Source of the DNA: Eucommia ulmoides
Taxonomy: Eukaryota; Streptophyta; Magnoliopsida; Garryales; Eucommiaceae
Direction: 5' to 3'
DNA: 64,000 bases
Assembly: GCA_016647705.1 (NCBI GenBank)
Contig: CM028336.1
Coordinates: 12,470,880-12,534,879, forward strand
A program made the position numbers and the translations under genes. Under the pieces are notes generated by a model. It was not told the origin of the DNA, searched no databases, and saw nothing but the letters and a program-made list of their open reading frames with translations. Within the stretch, counting starts at the first letter, position 1; every line of letters begins with the position of its first letter. This document shows positions 48,747 through 62,300 of this stretch, in pieces.

Positions 48747-49800
48747 TATGAATGGGCAAGAGAGAAAAATGAATGAAGCACTATCAGTAGAAAGTAAATC
48801 AAACAAAAAGTAGGATGGCATGCCATTGGTCAAAATTGGACTAATTAGAACCTAGTATTTTGGATAAGAATTTTAGGTTAAACCAACTTGTTTAATTTGT
48901 TAATCTTTTTATTGGATTGGCCATCAAGAGAAGACAAATATTTTAGTGTAAATTTCTTCATTGATCCTTAAAATTTGGGGGAATGTCAAAATCACTTTAA
49001 ACATTGCAACATGTGACTACTTTATTTTAATTTCACGCTTTTCTTCAACAGTCATCTCCATTTTTCCCAAAATATTTAAGTAGGAGTTCAATATACAAAT
49101 AAATGTAAATAGTGTTGAAAATAAAAATAATATGATAAGTGTAATGTCACATGCGGTTCACTAGTTTAAATTTTTTTAGATTGAGTCCATTTGACCCAAA
49201 ATGTTTAACCCAAATTACTAAACCCACGTGCCAATTATGTATCAGATTATCTTTTCTATTACTTCCGATGTGGAATCTCATAATATTCATCTCTCAAAGA
49301 TGCGGCGTCCTCGTTGCATTGACCCAATTTCGTCCTCTAATTGGTGGTTTGTAGATAGCAATGGATAAGCGGATAAATGGCACCTATCTCGAGATTTCTG
49401 CCTCTCCAGAGTTTATATTGCTCTATTAAACATAACCAACAATGTCATTTTCAAATTAAAGTTAACTATGATACCATTTGTAATATCTCATGTAACCCAC
49501 TGGCCTAGTAACTATTGGACTAAATCTACATAGTTCAAAATGCTTAAACCCAGTCACCAATAATAATTCACAGTAATTTATATATCAAACTATATTTTGT
49601 ATGACTTCCAACGCAAGATCTGGCAATTATTATTGTTAAATAAGTAAAACTAACAAAGTGTTTTTTTTTTTTTTGGGGGGGGGGGGGGTGCGGGTGCAGG
49701 TAATGGTAGATGAGATTTGATTGGAAACAATGATAATGGTTGTTGTGTATAACATAATAAAATTAAGGAAAATTCCTCCAAATATCCCATAAGTGAAAAA

Positions 49801-49865
49801 TACCACTTATGAGAGGACCATCCAATGAGGTGTTTTTGTCTTGGGATGGTCCTTAGAAAGTGGTA
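49801..49865. repeat. Hairpin-forming inverted repeat
   Basis: TACCACTT...AGGACCATCC (49801-49823) pairs with GGATGGTCCT...AAGTGGTA (49844-49865), an 18-bp interrupted stem with a loop of about 20 bases. It may be the core of a small foldback element. Confidence 0.8.
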
Positions 49866-50233
49866 ATTCCCACTTGTGAGACCTCTCAACAAGAAAATTA
49901 TTATTTATTTTTGGATAAGCAACATAATATAATTAGGGATAGTATTCAAATAATAGACTTATTTGAACAATATTAAATAAAATTTAGTGATTTAATTGGT
50001 AAAACGAAAAAGTCCCTCGAAAAATGCAGGTAATGTCTTAAAATTATTTTTGTTTTTCATATATTATATAAAAAAAAATTGAAAAACAAAAACATATATA
50101 TTTGTTCTCGTTTTAACCAGTGACTGAGCTAAAAAATTAACTAAAGAAGCCCACAAAATAACAATAAAAAATCGACTCATTTTTTCTAGAAGAATTTTTC
50201 AACAACCCTTTCAAAAGAAATTAAGATTCACTT

Positions 50234-51127
50234 TGTTGAAACAAATGAATTTTTAATTTAATTTTTTGAATAGAAAGTGCCAAATGTGTATAAATGATTT
50301 TTTTCTCAAAATCTTTTGTCCCACATTGGTTGGGAGAGAAAAAATTAAAGTGGATATCTAGGGGTATGTGAGACACTTGGGGTGTGCCCCAAGGGGTACC
50401 CACATTTTGTGGAGGGGAGAGGAGTTACATCCCTATCGGTTTACCACACGCGCGCGCCGCCGCCGTCCGGCCGCGCCGCGCGTGTGATGAGGTGGCACTT
50501 ATTTATTTTTTAGAAAAAATATTTTTAAAAAACAGTTTAATTTAAAAAAAAAAAAAAACTGTTTCATTTAAAAAAAAACTGATAACGTTTCAGTTTTTTA
50601 AACGTTTCTCATTGATTTTTTTTTGGAACGTTTTTTCTCTTCTCCTCCTATAAATACAAGATTTTTTTTCATTTCATACAAAAAAAAAAAAACAGAGAAG
50701 AAAAAAAACGAAAACAGTGTTCTGCACTGTTTCTGCACTGTTCCGGTTTTTTGTTTCTGTTCTGGTTTTTTTGTTTCTGTTCCGATTTTGTTTCTGTTTC
50801 TGTTCCGAAACATTTTCGGTTTCATCTTCCGGAATTGTTCCGATTTGTTCCGGTACTGTTTTGTCAGTCCGATTTTGGTTTCCGAGCAGTTTGTTCGTTT
50901 TGCGAACAGTGTGGGGGGGTGTTTGGTATTCGGGACTTCTACAGTGCAAAGAACGTCCTAGACAGAGGAGAATTCTGGGCTGTTTTATCCTGGGGACGAC
51001 GGGGCTGATACACTGCTTGCACGTTCTTGGGCAGAGCCGCGAAACGTCTTAAAGAGAGCGACCTAGTCCGCGACTCATCCCAAAAAATTTTGGTAAACTC
51101 GTTCTTTACTCATTTTCTGCAACAACA
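50234..51127 (+). mobile_element. Copia-like solo LTR, 894 bp
   Basis: Starts TGTTGAAACA and ends GCAACAACA, flanked by CACTT on both sides (50229-50233 and 51128-51132). A TATA box, CCTATAAATAC at 50647, is followed by a purine/pyrimidine-repetitive leader and ends in AGAGAGCGACCTAGTCCGCG, wording I associate with plant copia LTRs. A striking GC block (50450-50486, CGCGCGCCGCCGCCGTCCGG) lies upstream of the TATA box. Frames at 50623-51052 on both strands are translations of TTCTGTTCC repeats and are not genes. Confidence 0.9.
50645..50657 (+). promoter_or_regulatory. TATA box of copia-like LTR
   Basis: CTCCTATAAATAC in the solo LTR, about 485 bases before its right end. Confidence 0.6.
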
Positions 51128-51132
51128 CACTT

Positions 51133-54100
51133 CTAGTTCTATCAACAAAATAATAAAAACGAAAAATAAAGCAATCGAAAAATTATTCAAATAATTTTTT
51201 GTAAAAGAGAAATGTTTTTTATTCTTTAGATCATATTTAACTATCTCTCATCTCAAATAATTTTTTTTTTTAAATGTTATTTTTTAAACTTTTTGAAAAC
51301 ATTATTATAGAAAAATCATTTTTGAAAAAAAAAAAAAAGAATGGACATATATGCCCCTATATAAAAATACTTAATCATAACCCTAATACTTCATTCCCTT
51401 TTCCCATTTTCATCAAGCCACACTCTCTCTCACTACCGCTGTCGACTGCCATTTCTTCATGCTGAACGACTGCAGTCGAACCACCGTTGTGCCTACCAAC
51501 AATGACTGCTACCGAATTATGTGCTCGATCTAAGGACCAATGGTCAGTGGACAAACGGGTGGTGGACGATTTAGCGGTGGTTGATTTGTGGCGGTAGATT
51601 GAGGTGGATGTTTATCGTCCTGTTCTCAGATCAAGCACCGACGATGGATTGGATTTTGGTAGTTGATTCTCGATCTTAGCCCTGTTCATCATCCGATTTT
51701 CCATCTCTGTTCATCATGGATTTTGGTGGTTGATTTTCAGTGGATTGAGGTGGATGTTCATCTTCCTGTTCTCAAAGATGTGAATATTCATACTAGTGTG
51801 TGTTTTTGTGTTTATGTGATTGTTCATGTTTGTTTTGTTTTTTGTGAATATTTTGCAATGGATTAGATCTGTATCTGAATAATTGCAAATCTGGAATTTT
51901 TCAGATCTGGTGCGAATGTTCATGTTGTATTTGTTCGTTCTCAAATATAGTTTGAATGTTCTATCCGTCGTTCGCCTTTTATTCTCTTTATTTCCAAATC
52001 TAGAAAAATCTAGATCTAGTTTAAATATTCATGTTGACTATTCTCGTTCTCAGATCTGATTTCTCTCTCTCCATTTTTTAGATCTGGAAAATTCTAAATT
52101 TGAAATTTATTTGAATTTCTATCAATCGTGAATTTGTTCAAACAAATTTTCTCTCAGATCTTCATTTTCCGCAAAACATGAACATTCACGAACTAGTAAA
52201 AACTTACTCAAAAAAATCGAAATTTATATCGTCAGAAAGAACATTTTTTTTAGATTAATTTGATTTTTTTTTTTTAATTTCTATCAATCGTGAATCGTGT
52301 GGGATGATTTTGATAATTTGGTGGGTTTAAAAATGGGAACTGTCACATTTTAAACAGACTGATGGTTGTTCTTATGTGCAAAGTAGCATGACTTGTAAAT
52401 ACAATATACTTAAGGGACTAAATTTTAAGAATGCTACATGGATCGAAAACTTCAATCATGTATTTGGAGGATTATTTTTTCATTATTTTATCTTATAAGG
52501 ACGAAATAATAAATTTTTCAAAAAAAATTATAAAGCCAATCTACAAGTAAAGAGTTAAAATACATGGCATTGACAACTCTAAATTAATTAAGAATTTTTT
52601 TATGTCCATATCACAAAACGACCAAATCATAACAATTCTAGACTAATTAATATCCACAAAAATTAATCAAATATCTTAAACTTAATTCAATAATTATTCA
52701 ATACAATTCCTAAAATTACCATATATTATAGCATAAAATATTTGTAGTATCCTCTTTAATTTCTATATTTCACAGTCATAAATACAGTTTTGAGACTTTA
52801 TTTATATGAATTTAATAGAGTAGAAAAATAAAAATACACTTCAATCCTTAATTTTATATATTTAAACCATTTATAACAAAATAGTTAAATAATTAGATAA
52901 AAGTTATTTTTTATTAAAAGAGTTTTATACGTAATGTACGATTGAATTATAAATTACTAGGGGCACAATTTAGCGTGAAAAGATTATAAGGAGAATTATT
53001 TTGAAATAAATATGCACACTACCAAAAACTAACTCAAAATACAGGGGAATAATAAAAATACCCTTGCCTCCGGTTTTAACACTTTGTTATGTTTTCTTTG
53101 GTTGGATTGAGATTATCTATGTAGTTTTATTATGTTTGATTGTATTTTGTTTTTATCATTTGCTGGATTTATCTTGACATAAATCAAGGCAGACAATTTT
53201 TAATTTTATTTTCTCCTATTACTTCATAACAAGGATGACAATTGAATCTGAACAGATGGTAACCGAATCAAACTGAACCGAATTGTTTGATTTTAAAACT
53301 GATTAAATAATTTTGATTTCGAAATTTAAAACCAAAGAGGTCGGAGTTTTGGTTTTAATTTTGAGATAGTAATTGTGAAATCGAACTGCATAATTGTTAT
53401 TTTAGATCTATTTTTATTATATATGTTACTTACATTATATATATATATATATATAGGTTAATTTTAGATTTTTTTTTTCATTCTTTCTTCAACACTCAAC
53501 AACCCTAGCGTGTGTATATATTTTGTTTTAATTATAATTGGGACATTATGATAAAATTTTGTGGTTCGATTTTGGTTTTGATGTTAATTTTATATAAAAT
53601 TAAAAAATCTTAATAAATTTTGCAATTTTTACTTTTGATTTTGTTTAAATTAAATAGTTTATTTAAAAAAAAAATCTTAAAAAAAGACAATTTAGAATTC
53701 GATTTTGTATTTGGCATATAATAGTGATTTCTAATGGTTGAAAAAGAAAAAAGAGAGAATGAAATGATGGAATATAGCTTACATTATAGTGCAAGAGATG
53801 GTGAAAATGAGAATTACTCATCCGAATAGGCAAGCCACTAACACTAACAGAAAGTGGGGCCACCCCAGCCTTTCGTGAGTCATCATGTCATGTCATGCAC
53901 CACCATTTCCAATGCCAATTTAAAATTAAAATGTTCCCATTATTGGCTGCTTATTACCCTTCCTTCGGAATTCTCCCTAGCCGAATTAGGTATATTCCTA
54001 TAACAAATTCAACGTTATATGCCTTTTACGAGGTTTCGTGATACAATGCACATTAGGATAAATTACCCCCACTCTCCCTAATGTTTTGGAACTATTGCAA

Positions 54101-55980
54101 ATTTCTTCTTTATTTTTGAATTCACATAATTGTGCCAACTTTTTTTTTTTTTTAACAAACGGTAGAGGACGGAAGTTTTGAATATTAGACTACAAACTTT
54201 GGGTTAGAACGTACATGTGCTATAAAATGAATATTTTTTTCCCTCTTCAACCCTTTATTGCTCTATTTGATAGAGAAAATTGCATAAGTATATTAAAAAA
54301 TCTTAATGAGCTTGCAGTTTTGTGATTTCAATTTTGCTTTTATATATAATTAAACGATTCGGTGTAAAAATTGACTTTTGAAAACGACGGTTCAAAATAA
54401 TTCAAGGAACGGAAACAGTAACCGAACGGGGATTAAAATAAAAGAGACTTAGGTGAACTTAACCTTAAATATTAGAACCAACAATGTAATTTTTTATTTT
54501 TATGTTTTAATAATTATGATACGATACGTGTCTCAAGTATCGTGAACACCAAATTCAAGATTATTATACCACCTACAAAAATTATTAATCCATAAAATAA
54601 GATATCCTTCTTCTTTGTTCTTTACGAGAATCTTATATTTATTTTTTACAAGTATTGGGCTCTCAGAAATTCCGGGTTAAATATTTCATTTTTAATTTCT
54701 GCTGAATTGATTTTTTTTTTTAATTATTATTATTTTATATAAAAGAGTTGCAATAAATCATTTAAAAAAAAAATTAATTTCCTTGTTTCGCAAAAATAAG
54801 ATTAACTACAAAAATAAAAAGAAAAAAAAAGAAAAAAAAAAAGGAGAGTAAATATTCATATTATTTAAAATTAAAATTCTGTCTATTATAATAATTATTT
54901 AAATATAAATGTTTCCAGTCATATAAACTCTTGAACAAAAAAGAAGGGTCATATAAACACTATTTTATATCATTAAAGAATATATAGGTGTGTTAAAAGC
55001 CGACTATTTCATAATATATATAAATTTGATTATGAAACCTACCAGTGATATGTGAAAAAACAAAAAAGTTAAATAAAATATGATCATCAATTTATTTAGT
55101 CTAAATATTTAATAACTAAAAACATTATAGTGATAATATGATAAAATTATAAAAAATAAATCTGCCTAATCTTAAGAGTGTAAATAGTTTATTTATTTAT
55201 TTATTTATTTTTTTCTGAGTTGGAAAACATAGAGAGAAGAGAGATGGAGAGGGAAAAAGGAATGTTGATAGAGAAAATTAGAAAATTATCTAGTTATTAT
55301 ATTTTTGTAAAAAAATAAATAAATAGGACATGAGCTCTTATTTTTATATTTTGTTAAAAAAATTAAACATGATTGTGCGCGGTTTGTGTTATTTTGTAAC
55401 GAGAGTTTGATTTTTTGCTTATGTGTGCCAAGAGCGTTTTTCGCTTTAGAAAATTTTGATGTAGATGATCTTGTATCACATGATGTGAGAACACTCTTTG
55501 CCACAATTAAGATGAATTTTTAAGAAGAAATTTTTTTTTGGATCGTTTGAAACAGGTAAATCGAAAAAGGTTGAATGCGGGATGAGATTATGGGTGTAGG
55601 ATGAGACCACTGATTAAGTTAAACTACTCCTATAGCGAAGCAGATCAAGTGCATATATATTTAAAGATCTAAGAGATAGAGATTTGCAAGAAAATATAAA
55701 GACAATTTAAGGGATAGAGATTTGCATGAAAATTAATTGACATTAAAATAAATCAGTAAAATAAAGAGTAACGAGTTGAATGAAAAGCACGTGATTGTAA
55801 AATAAAGAGTTAAAGGCCCTGTTTGTTTAGTGTTTCTGCTCCCATATTTTTTCCCCAAAGTTTCAAATTTAACATGTTTCTATTCGCAAGTATTCCCAAA
55901 TATTTTAGAGTAATCCCAAGATTCTAAAGATTTTGAAAACCGAAAACAAAAATAGTTATTTTTATTCCTTCCCACAAAAA
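51133..55980. other. Intergenic, no gene recognised
   Basis: 51400-52170 is less AT-rich, with CAGATCTGG- and AATGTTCATGTT-type words also found near 44290-44450 and 31600-32050, probably from the same repeat type. 53230-53620 contains AACCGAATCAAACTGAACCG-like sequence common in plant repeats. The rest is AT-rich with simple repeats; short frames are unconvincing. Confidence 0.5.
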
Positions 55981-55984
55981 ACAT

Positions 55985-57005
55985 TCTCAACTTATTCTCA
56001 CTTAAAGAGACAAGGTCGGTATTTTTAAAATTCTTAGTAAGTTTTCCTCTTTAAACCTCGTTAGCTTGAAATATATAGAAGTGGTTTTTTTTTTTTTTTT
56101 TTCTTTTCTTTTCTTTTATTCGTCAATTTAGGTCAAGACAAACACAATAAATTACTTTATTACAATTATTTTATTTAGTTGTAATTATTCTTGTGAATGT
56201 GTTTTTATTTTATCATATTTCGTGATAATTGATTACCTAAAAGAAATATAAAAGTCTATTAAAGATTTTATTTTTTTTTTTAAATATCATAATTACTGGT
56301 GCAACGAAACATGTTTCTTTGATTTTGTTTTTATGAAACAATTTAAGTTAAGAACAATAGTCGTTAGTAGACGCAATTCTATTTCATAATTATTGAGAAC
56401 AGAAATATAATACTCATCCCATTTTTTTAGAGTAGAAACAAAAAGCAAATATGTTGACCAAACGCTGACTTAGTATTTTGTTCCTCAATTCTTGTTCCCA
56501 TTCTCAAAAGTTTGAATAAGAGCAAAATTATGTTCTTAAATTTAAGATTCATCACATTGGTTTGGGGGTGGGGGGGATTTTGATAGACAAAAAACATAAT
56601 ACTAATCCTCAATTAAAGGACAAGATTAATATTTTTGAAATTCTTAATGTGCTCCTCCATTCATTAATTTAGGTCAAGAGAAACATAGTAAAGTATTCTG
56701 TTGTTATAATATTTTATTTAGTTGTAATTAATCTTATAGATGTGTTTTTATCATGTTATAAATTGAAAAAAAATGATTACCTAAATAAATATGTAAGTAT
56801 ATGCATTTAAAAAAAAAAAAAAAAAAAAAAAGAACTCACGTTGTAACCAAACGTGCTTATTTGATTTTGTACTTATAAATTATGAAACGATTTAAGAACA
56901 ATTGTGATTATCAAATGGATTTTTCTTCTCACAATTATTGAGAACTAAAACATAAATCTCATCCCATTATTTTAGAGTAGAAATAAAAAGACATTTTAGT
57001 TAAGC
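55985..57005. repeat. Imperfect tandem duplication of ~0.5 kb
   Basis: Unit 1 (about 55985-56465) and unit 2 (about 56598-57005) share AATTTAGGTCAAGA, TTTTATTTAGTTGTAATTA, GATTACCTAAA and ATTTTAGAGTAGAAA-type words in order. They belong to a MITE whose left end may be GGCCCTGTTTGTTTAGTG at 55815. Confidence 0.7.
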
Positions 57006-58600
57006 AAGTACCATTTAAGGGATAGAGAGTTGCATTAAAAGTAAACGGATATGGAAGGTAAAGGAGTTTAAGGGGATATAGAGATATATTGAAAGTAAAT
57101 GACTAGAAATTAAAAGCTTACAAATAACTCTGAATTATTATAGAAGGATTTTCCCAAGTTCAAAGGAGCAGTGTTGATTATTTTGCTTTTTAAGTTACAT
57201 CTACACTTATGATGGGGAAGAAAATGAAAGGATAAACGATTCTATGGTCTAAACTACAATTTGTGTTGAGTGTATTGAATTTCATTTCAAATTTATAGGT
57301 CTTGGCTTCGGTTGTTACTCCATTCCTTCAATCAATAACAACCCTCAACATAATAAAATCAGCGGACGCGGAGAGGGCCCGTGCCATATGTTGTTAGCCT
57401 ATCTTCGACTATCATGTCTTTTCTTTCGGTTGAAGACTTATAACTATCAAGTTATGTGTTTTTTTATGTGCCCTTTGCGTATAAATTCAGTCAAGCATCT
57501 CAAGTGTGGATTTTTACTTGTTGACTTGGTGCATTCGGCCCCGAGGTCATGCCTAGTTAATTTTGAGATTAATAACGATCTAATGAGAAATTGACACATA
57601 ATTCAAAATAGTTTAAAAACAAAAAAACTAGAAAATTATGATTATGGACATAAAACTTCTCATGCTTTCTACATTCCAATGGATATATATATATATATAT
57701 ATAGATAAACTGTAGTTAAATTCAAAATTTAAGTTAAAATTATTTATGCATTTTTTTATAAAAAAAAAAATCCAATTTAAATTGGATTAATTATGTTTTC
57801 ATTCTATTTTATATTTGAGTTTTAAGTAGGATATTATTTAAAATTCGAATTTGACTTTTACTAACTATAAAGTTATAGAATTTAAAATGAAATCTTAGAT
57901 TTAAAAAAACTAAGAATTATACAAATTACAAAAATAAAAGTGCTCGAAGAATTGGAGTTTCAAAAATGTTTTTGCAATCTTAAAGAAACCACCTCAAACT
58001 TGTATTTTTATGACAAAAATAGTCATGAAATATAAGCATAGAAGCATTTATCATAAATTAAATTAAAATTTGAGATATGTATTTTTAGTGTTTTATTATT
58101 ATTATTTTTGTCTATTTAATTGTTTTTAAAATAACATTTCTCCATGTTTCTGTAAATATTCTATTTAAATTATTTTTAAAAATATTTATACAAAATTAAG
58201 ATAACTTTGATTGTGTTAAAAAGGAAATTATGGGTAGTTTCTAAAATGTTATTATTATACTAAGAAAGCATAATTTTAATTTTTATTTACTTTTTGGTTT
58301 TTAGGTAAGTTGTGTTTGGGTAAATTTACGCGTATCTTGACTAATTATTTCACGAGCAATTTTAAGGGTGTATTATTTCACATGGACTTGATATATTTAT
58401 GATTAAATTTTTAAAATATTCTATAAAAGAGTCCAACTTTAATTGATATGAACTTTAATTGATATGAAAAAAAGATATGAATGATTGTTAATTGGTGCAA
58501 TTAGACCAATTTTATTAATAATTTTTTTATTATTTAAATTTTCTGACTAACGAAAAAAAATTGTAAAAAAATAAAACAAAATAGGTGACCGAACGTAATT
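57006..58600. other. Intergenic, upstream of the kinase gene
   Basis: AT-rich. 57360-57590 is a little richer in G+C and has a 68-codon frame without a recognised domain. (AT)n lies at 57686-57703. No gene is called. Confidence 0.5.
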
Positions 58601-58944
58601 TAACCAGACGAGAAGATCGTCAAACATTGGATTGTTCACCTAGGTTGGCTAGGCCTAGACATGGACCAAATCTCAATGGAAATCACGAAGAATGGCAATT
58701 TTGTCATTAAATACAATTTAGGTGGCATTAAAAAGACGCCCTTCAGGCGCTGCCGTCACGTCACGATGAAACCAGAGATCTCCATTTTCCGTTAATCCGA
58801 TTCGTCGTAATATTCCGTAAAGCCAAGGGCATAATCGGGATTAAAATTAATATGGCTGATGAGCTGGTGGCGTACGTATTGCACTTTTTACCACCATTTT
58901 AATGGGTAATGCATTTCCCCAGGCAATGCAACGCCGGCTCGGCT

Positions 58945-58983
<39 letters not shown>

Positions 58984-59093
58984 ACACCAAAACCCAAAAA
59001 GAACAAAAATAAAACTTGCCCCTATTTCTCTCTCTCACACAGTACACGCACTTTCTCTTTCTCTTTCTCTCTCCACAATTTCCTTTTCTTTTC

Positions 59094-59127
<34 letters not shown>

Positions 59128-59377
59128 GCCATATTCCTCTCCCACTGCTCTTTCTGTTTGTTGGATTCCCACCTCGCCTAGCCTCTCAATACAAGCCACT
59201 AGATATCCACAAGAACACCCACACCCACAAACACGCACCGTATAGAGGAATTAGAAACAGAGATTCAACTGCAGCGGCCCGCCGGAAATGCCCACGAAGC
59301 TGGTCTTTCCGGGGAATCATTTCCGGCGACAGAGTTGAAAGAGAGGGAAAAAAGAAGGGCATTTCCGTCATCTGAAA
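58601..59377 (+). promoter_or_regulatory. Promoter and 5' leader of the PIP5K gene
   Basis: G+C rises from about 58600. CCGTCACGTCACG near 58754 contains a TGACG/ACGTCA-like bZIP-type site. Long (CT)n tracts at 58949-58980 and 59097-59122 are typical of plant core promoters or leaders; the transcription start cannot be fixed. A 16-codon upstream ORF (59288-59338) precedes the main ATG. Confidence 0.5.
59288..59338 (+). CDS. Upstream ORF in PIP5K leader (16 aa)
   Basis: ATG at 59288 opens MPTKLVFPGNHFRRQS and stops at TGA 59336-59338, 39 bases before the main start. If it lies in the transcript it could lower translation of the kinase. Conservation is untested. Confidence 0.4.
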   Translation: MPTKLVFPGNHFRRQS

Positions 59378-62300
59378 ATGCTAGAACCGTTGCTATGTGT
59401 TCCGTCAACAGCAGTAGATGAAGAGAAATCAGAGGAATTGGAAGAGGGTAGAGGGAAGGTTTTAGAGAGAGAAATCGAGGACAAGGCCAAGACCAGGTCG
59501 ATTGTAGTAGGCCGTAGTCGATCCCAAGCCACCAGCAGAAAGGTCACTCCCACGGCCACGATCGGGACTGGAATAGTTTACAGTACCGCAAGTTCTTCCT
59601 CCGTCGAGAGGCACCTCCCCAACGGCGATCTGTACATCGGGAGCTTCTCCGGCAACGCTCCACACGGATCCGGGAAGTACCTGTGGACCGACGGGTGCAT
59701 GTACGAAGGGGATTGGAAGAGAGGGAAGGCCTCCGGCAAGGGGAAGTTCTCTTGGCCGTCCGGAGCTACCTTTGAAGGCGATTTTAAGTCCGGAAGAATG
59801 GAAGGGTTCGGAACCTTCATCGGCTCCGACGGGGACACCTACAGAGGCTCATGGAACGGGGATCGGAAACATGGGTACGGCCAGAAACACTACCGGAACG
59901 GAGATTACTACGAAGGTTCATGGAAGAAGAACCTGCAAGACGGCCAAGGAAGGTATGTTTGGAAGAATGGGAATGAATATATTGGGGAATGGAAAAATGG
60001 CGTCATTTGTGGGAGAGGGGTTCTGATTTGGGCAAATGGGAATCGATACGACGGAAATTGGGAAAACGGAGTACCGAAAGGACATGGGATTTTCACTTGG
60101 CCGGACGGCAGTTGCTACATCGAAAATTGGACAAAAGATGGGTCCAAAGACTCCAAACAAAATCAATTTGTTCTCAACGGAACTTTCTATCCAGGAACCA
60201 ACAGTGCCATGATGGAGGAGAAATTCATGTTCAACCAGAAGCTTTCAATCCCGTTAATGGATGAAAACTTTGGGTTGGTGGTGGCGAAGAAGAGGTCATC
60301 TGTAGATGGGTCGAGGGGAAGCTTGACGGAAAGGAGTTTTCCGAGGATTTGCATATGGGAATCAGACGGCGAAGCCGGAGATATCACATGCGACATAATC
60401 GATAACGTTGAGGCTTCTCTGTTTTACAGAGATGGGTTGGGGTCGGATTCCGATGATGTTAAGCAATTTCGGAGAAACCCATGTTGTTTTACAGGGGAAG
60501 CCAAGAAACCTGGTCAGACCATATCGAAAGGGCATAAGCATTATGATTTGATGCTTAATCTCCAATTGGGTATTAGGTAATTCAATTGAACTCTCAATTT
60601 TTTCTCATCCACGTTTTTACCGAATTTAATTCATTTCTTTTATGAATTCGTGTAGATATTCAGCTGGTAAGCATGCGTCCATCACAAAGGACCTTAAGAC
60701 AATTGATTTTGATCCAAATGAGAAGTTTTGGACAAGGTTTCCACCGGAAGGATCAAAGATTACGCCGCCACATCAATCTGTGGAATTCCGGTGGAAGGAT
60801 TACTGTCCCATGGTGTTTAGGTATTGATTCTTAATTTGGATGAAAATTCTGATATCCTGTTTTTGGAAATATATATATATGGATTAGATATGGTAGATTA
60901 GTGTTTCTGAAAAACTTGGAACAGAAACAGAAATATGGCAAAAAAGAGAATCTGTTTCTGTTCTCAAATTTTTAGAACAAATTTCTAGGATTAGGAAAAA
61001 TCCCATTTTTTGCTGACTGATTTGTATTTCTGTTCCATAAATGCGAGAATCAATCAGTAGCGTTACCATTTTGATGTGATATTTAATTAGGAATGTGTTT
61101 TTCCCCCCAGGCGTTTAAGGGAACTGTTCCAAGTTGATCCAGCTGATTACATGTTAGCTATTTGTGGGAATGATGCTTTGAGAGAGTTTTCTTCTCCAGG
61201 AAAGAGTGGAAGTTTCTTTTACTTGACTCAGGATGACAGATTCATGATTAAAACAGTGAAGAAATCGGAAGTCAAGGTTAGTTGCCTACCTCTTTGACGT
61301 CCTTCTTGTTTTATTTAACTTCAAAAAAAAACAAAAAAAAAAACAGAGAAAAATAAGAAAGTGATGTTAGAATCTATTTACAGGTTCTCATTAGGATGCT
61401 TCCAAGTTATTACAAACATGTTTCGCACTATGAAAATTCCCTCGTAACAAAGTTCTACGGAGTCCATTGCGTGAAACCGATTGGCGGCCTTAAAGTAAGT
61501 CTAAGAAAAACAAAACCGTTTTTAGAATCAAATTCCGTCTTCAAATACCTTATACCCAAATGGCGTTTTGGCTTTGAAAGAAGGAACTTGGTTTAGAAAA
61601 AAATTCAAATTCCTTCTTCAAGTTCATTTTTCTTTTTTGGGCGGGGAGTTCTAGAGTACATTTGGGTGCGATATTGAAGTAAGGAATTTGATGTAGAATA
61701 AAATATTTATATAATTTCCTTAAGGTCATGTTTGGTTTCATTTCTAATTCCAATTCAGATCCTTCAAGTCCTTGCAACCAAACACCACCTAAGGGTGCAT
61801 TTGTATGAGTTACTTAGAGAAAAAAGGGTTTTGTAAAATTTTCTTGTGGACTTATGTTGAGAAAATTTTATAAACCTGTTTTCTAAATTCTAATTCCATC
61901 AAATAACTCACCGAATCACATCCCCAGACATTTCGACTTCGAAATTTTATAGATCCCCATTCTAAACTGATTTTAATTTTCATGTACCTTGCCCAAACGC
62001 ACCCCTATTGATTTTTATCTGATTAAATTTTATATATTGCTAGACACGGTTCATTGTGATGGGCAATTTGTTTTGCTCGGAGTATCGAATCCATAGACGA
62101 TTTGACCTAAAAGGATCATCTCATGGACGCACCACCGATAAGCCCGAGGGGGAGATTGATGAGACCACCACGCTTAAGGATCTTGACCTTAACTATGTCT
62201 TCCGCCTCCAAACAAATTGGTTTCAAGAACTTACAAAGTTAGTTTAATTTTTATCTCTAAATTCACTTCATTTTCTTCTTGTGGCTAGTTTTGTAATTTA

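Larger units (their letters stand above)
45753..50228. other. Long AT-rich intergenic stretch
   Basis: No gene is recognised. It contains CT-rich sequence at 46015-46140, ATTCAACA words at 46740-46880 related to the array at 34600, the 222-bp-period duplication at 47703-48050, a less AT-rich segment at 48190-48440 with GATGGA and CAGATCTAGCCTAGATCTAA repeats, (AT)n at 48715-48742, and a T14G14 run at 49661-49688. Confidence 0.5.

Noticed and set aside
50623..51052. Overlapping frames on both strands with FCFCSGFF- and RNRNKIGTE-like runs
   Set aside because: They are translations of TTCTGTTCCG repeats in a copia-like LTR leader.
58909..59375. Frames rich in Ser/Leu upstream of the kinase
   Set aside because: They cover (CT)n tracts in the leader. 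The frame from 59016 lacks an ATG start.
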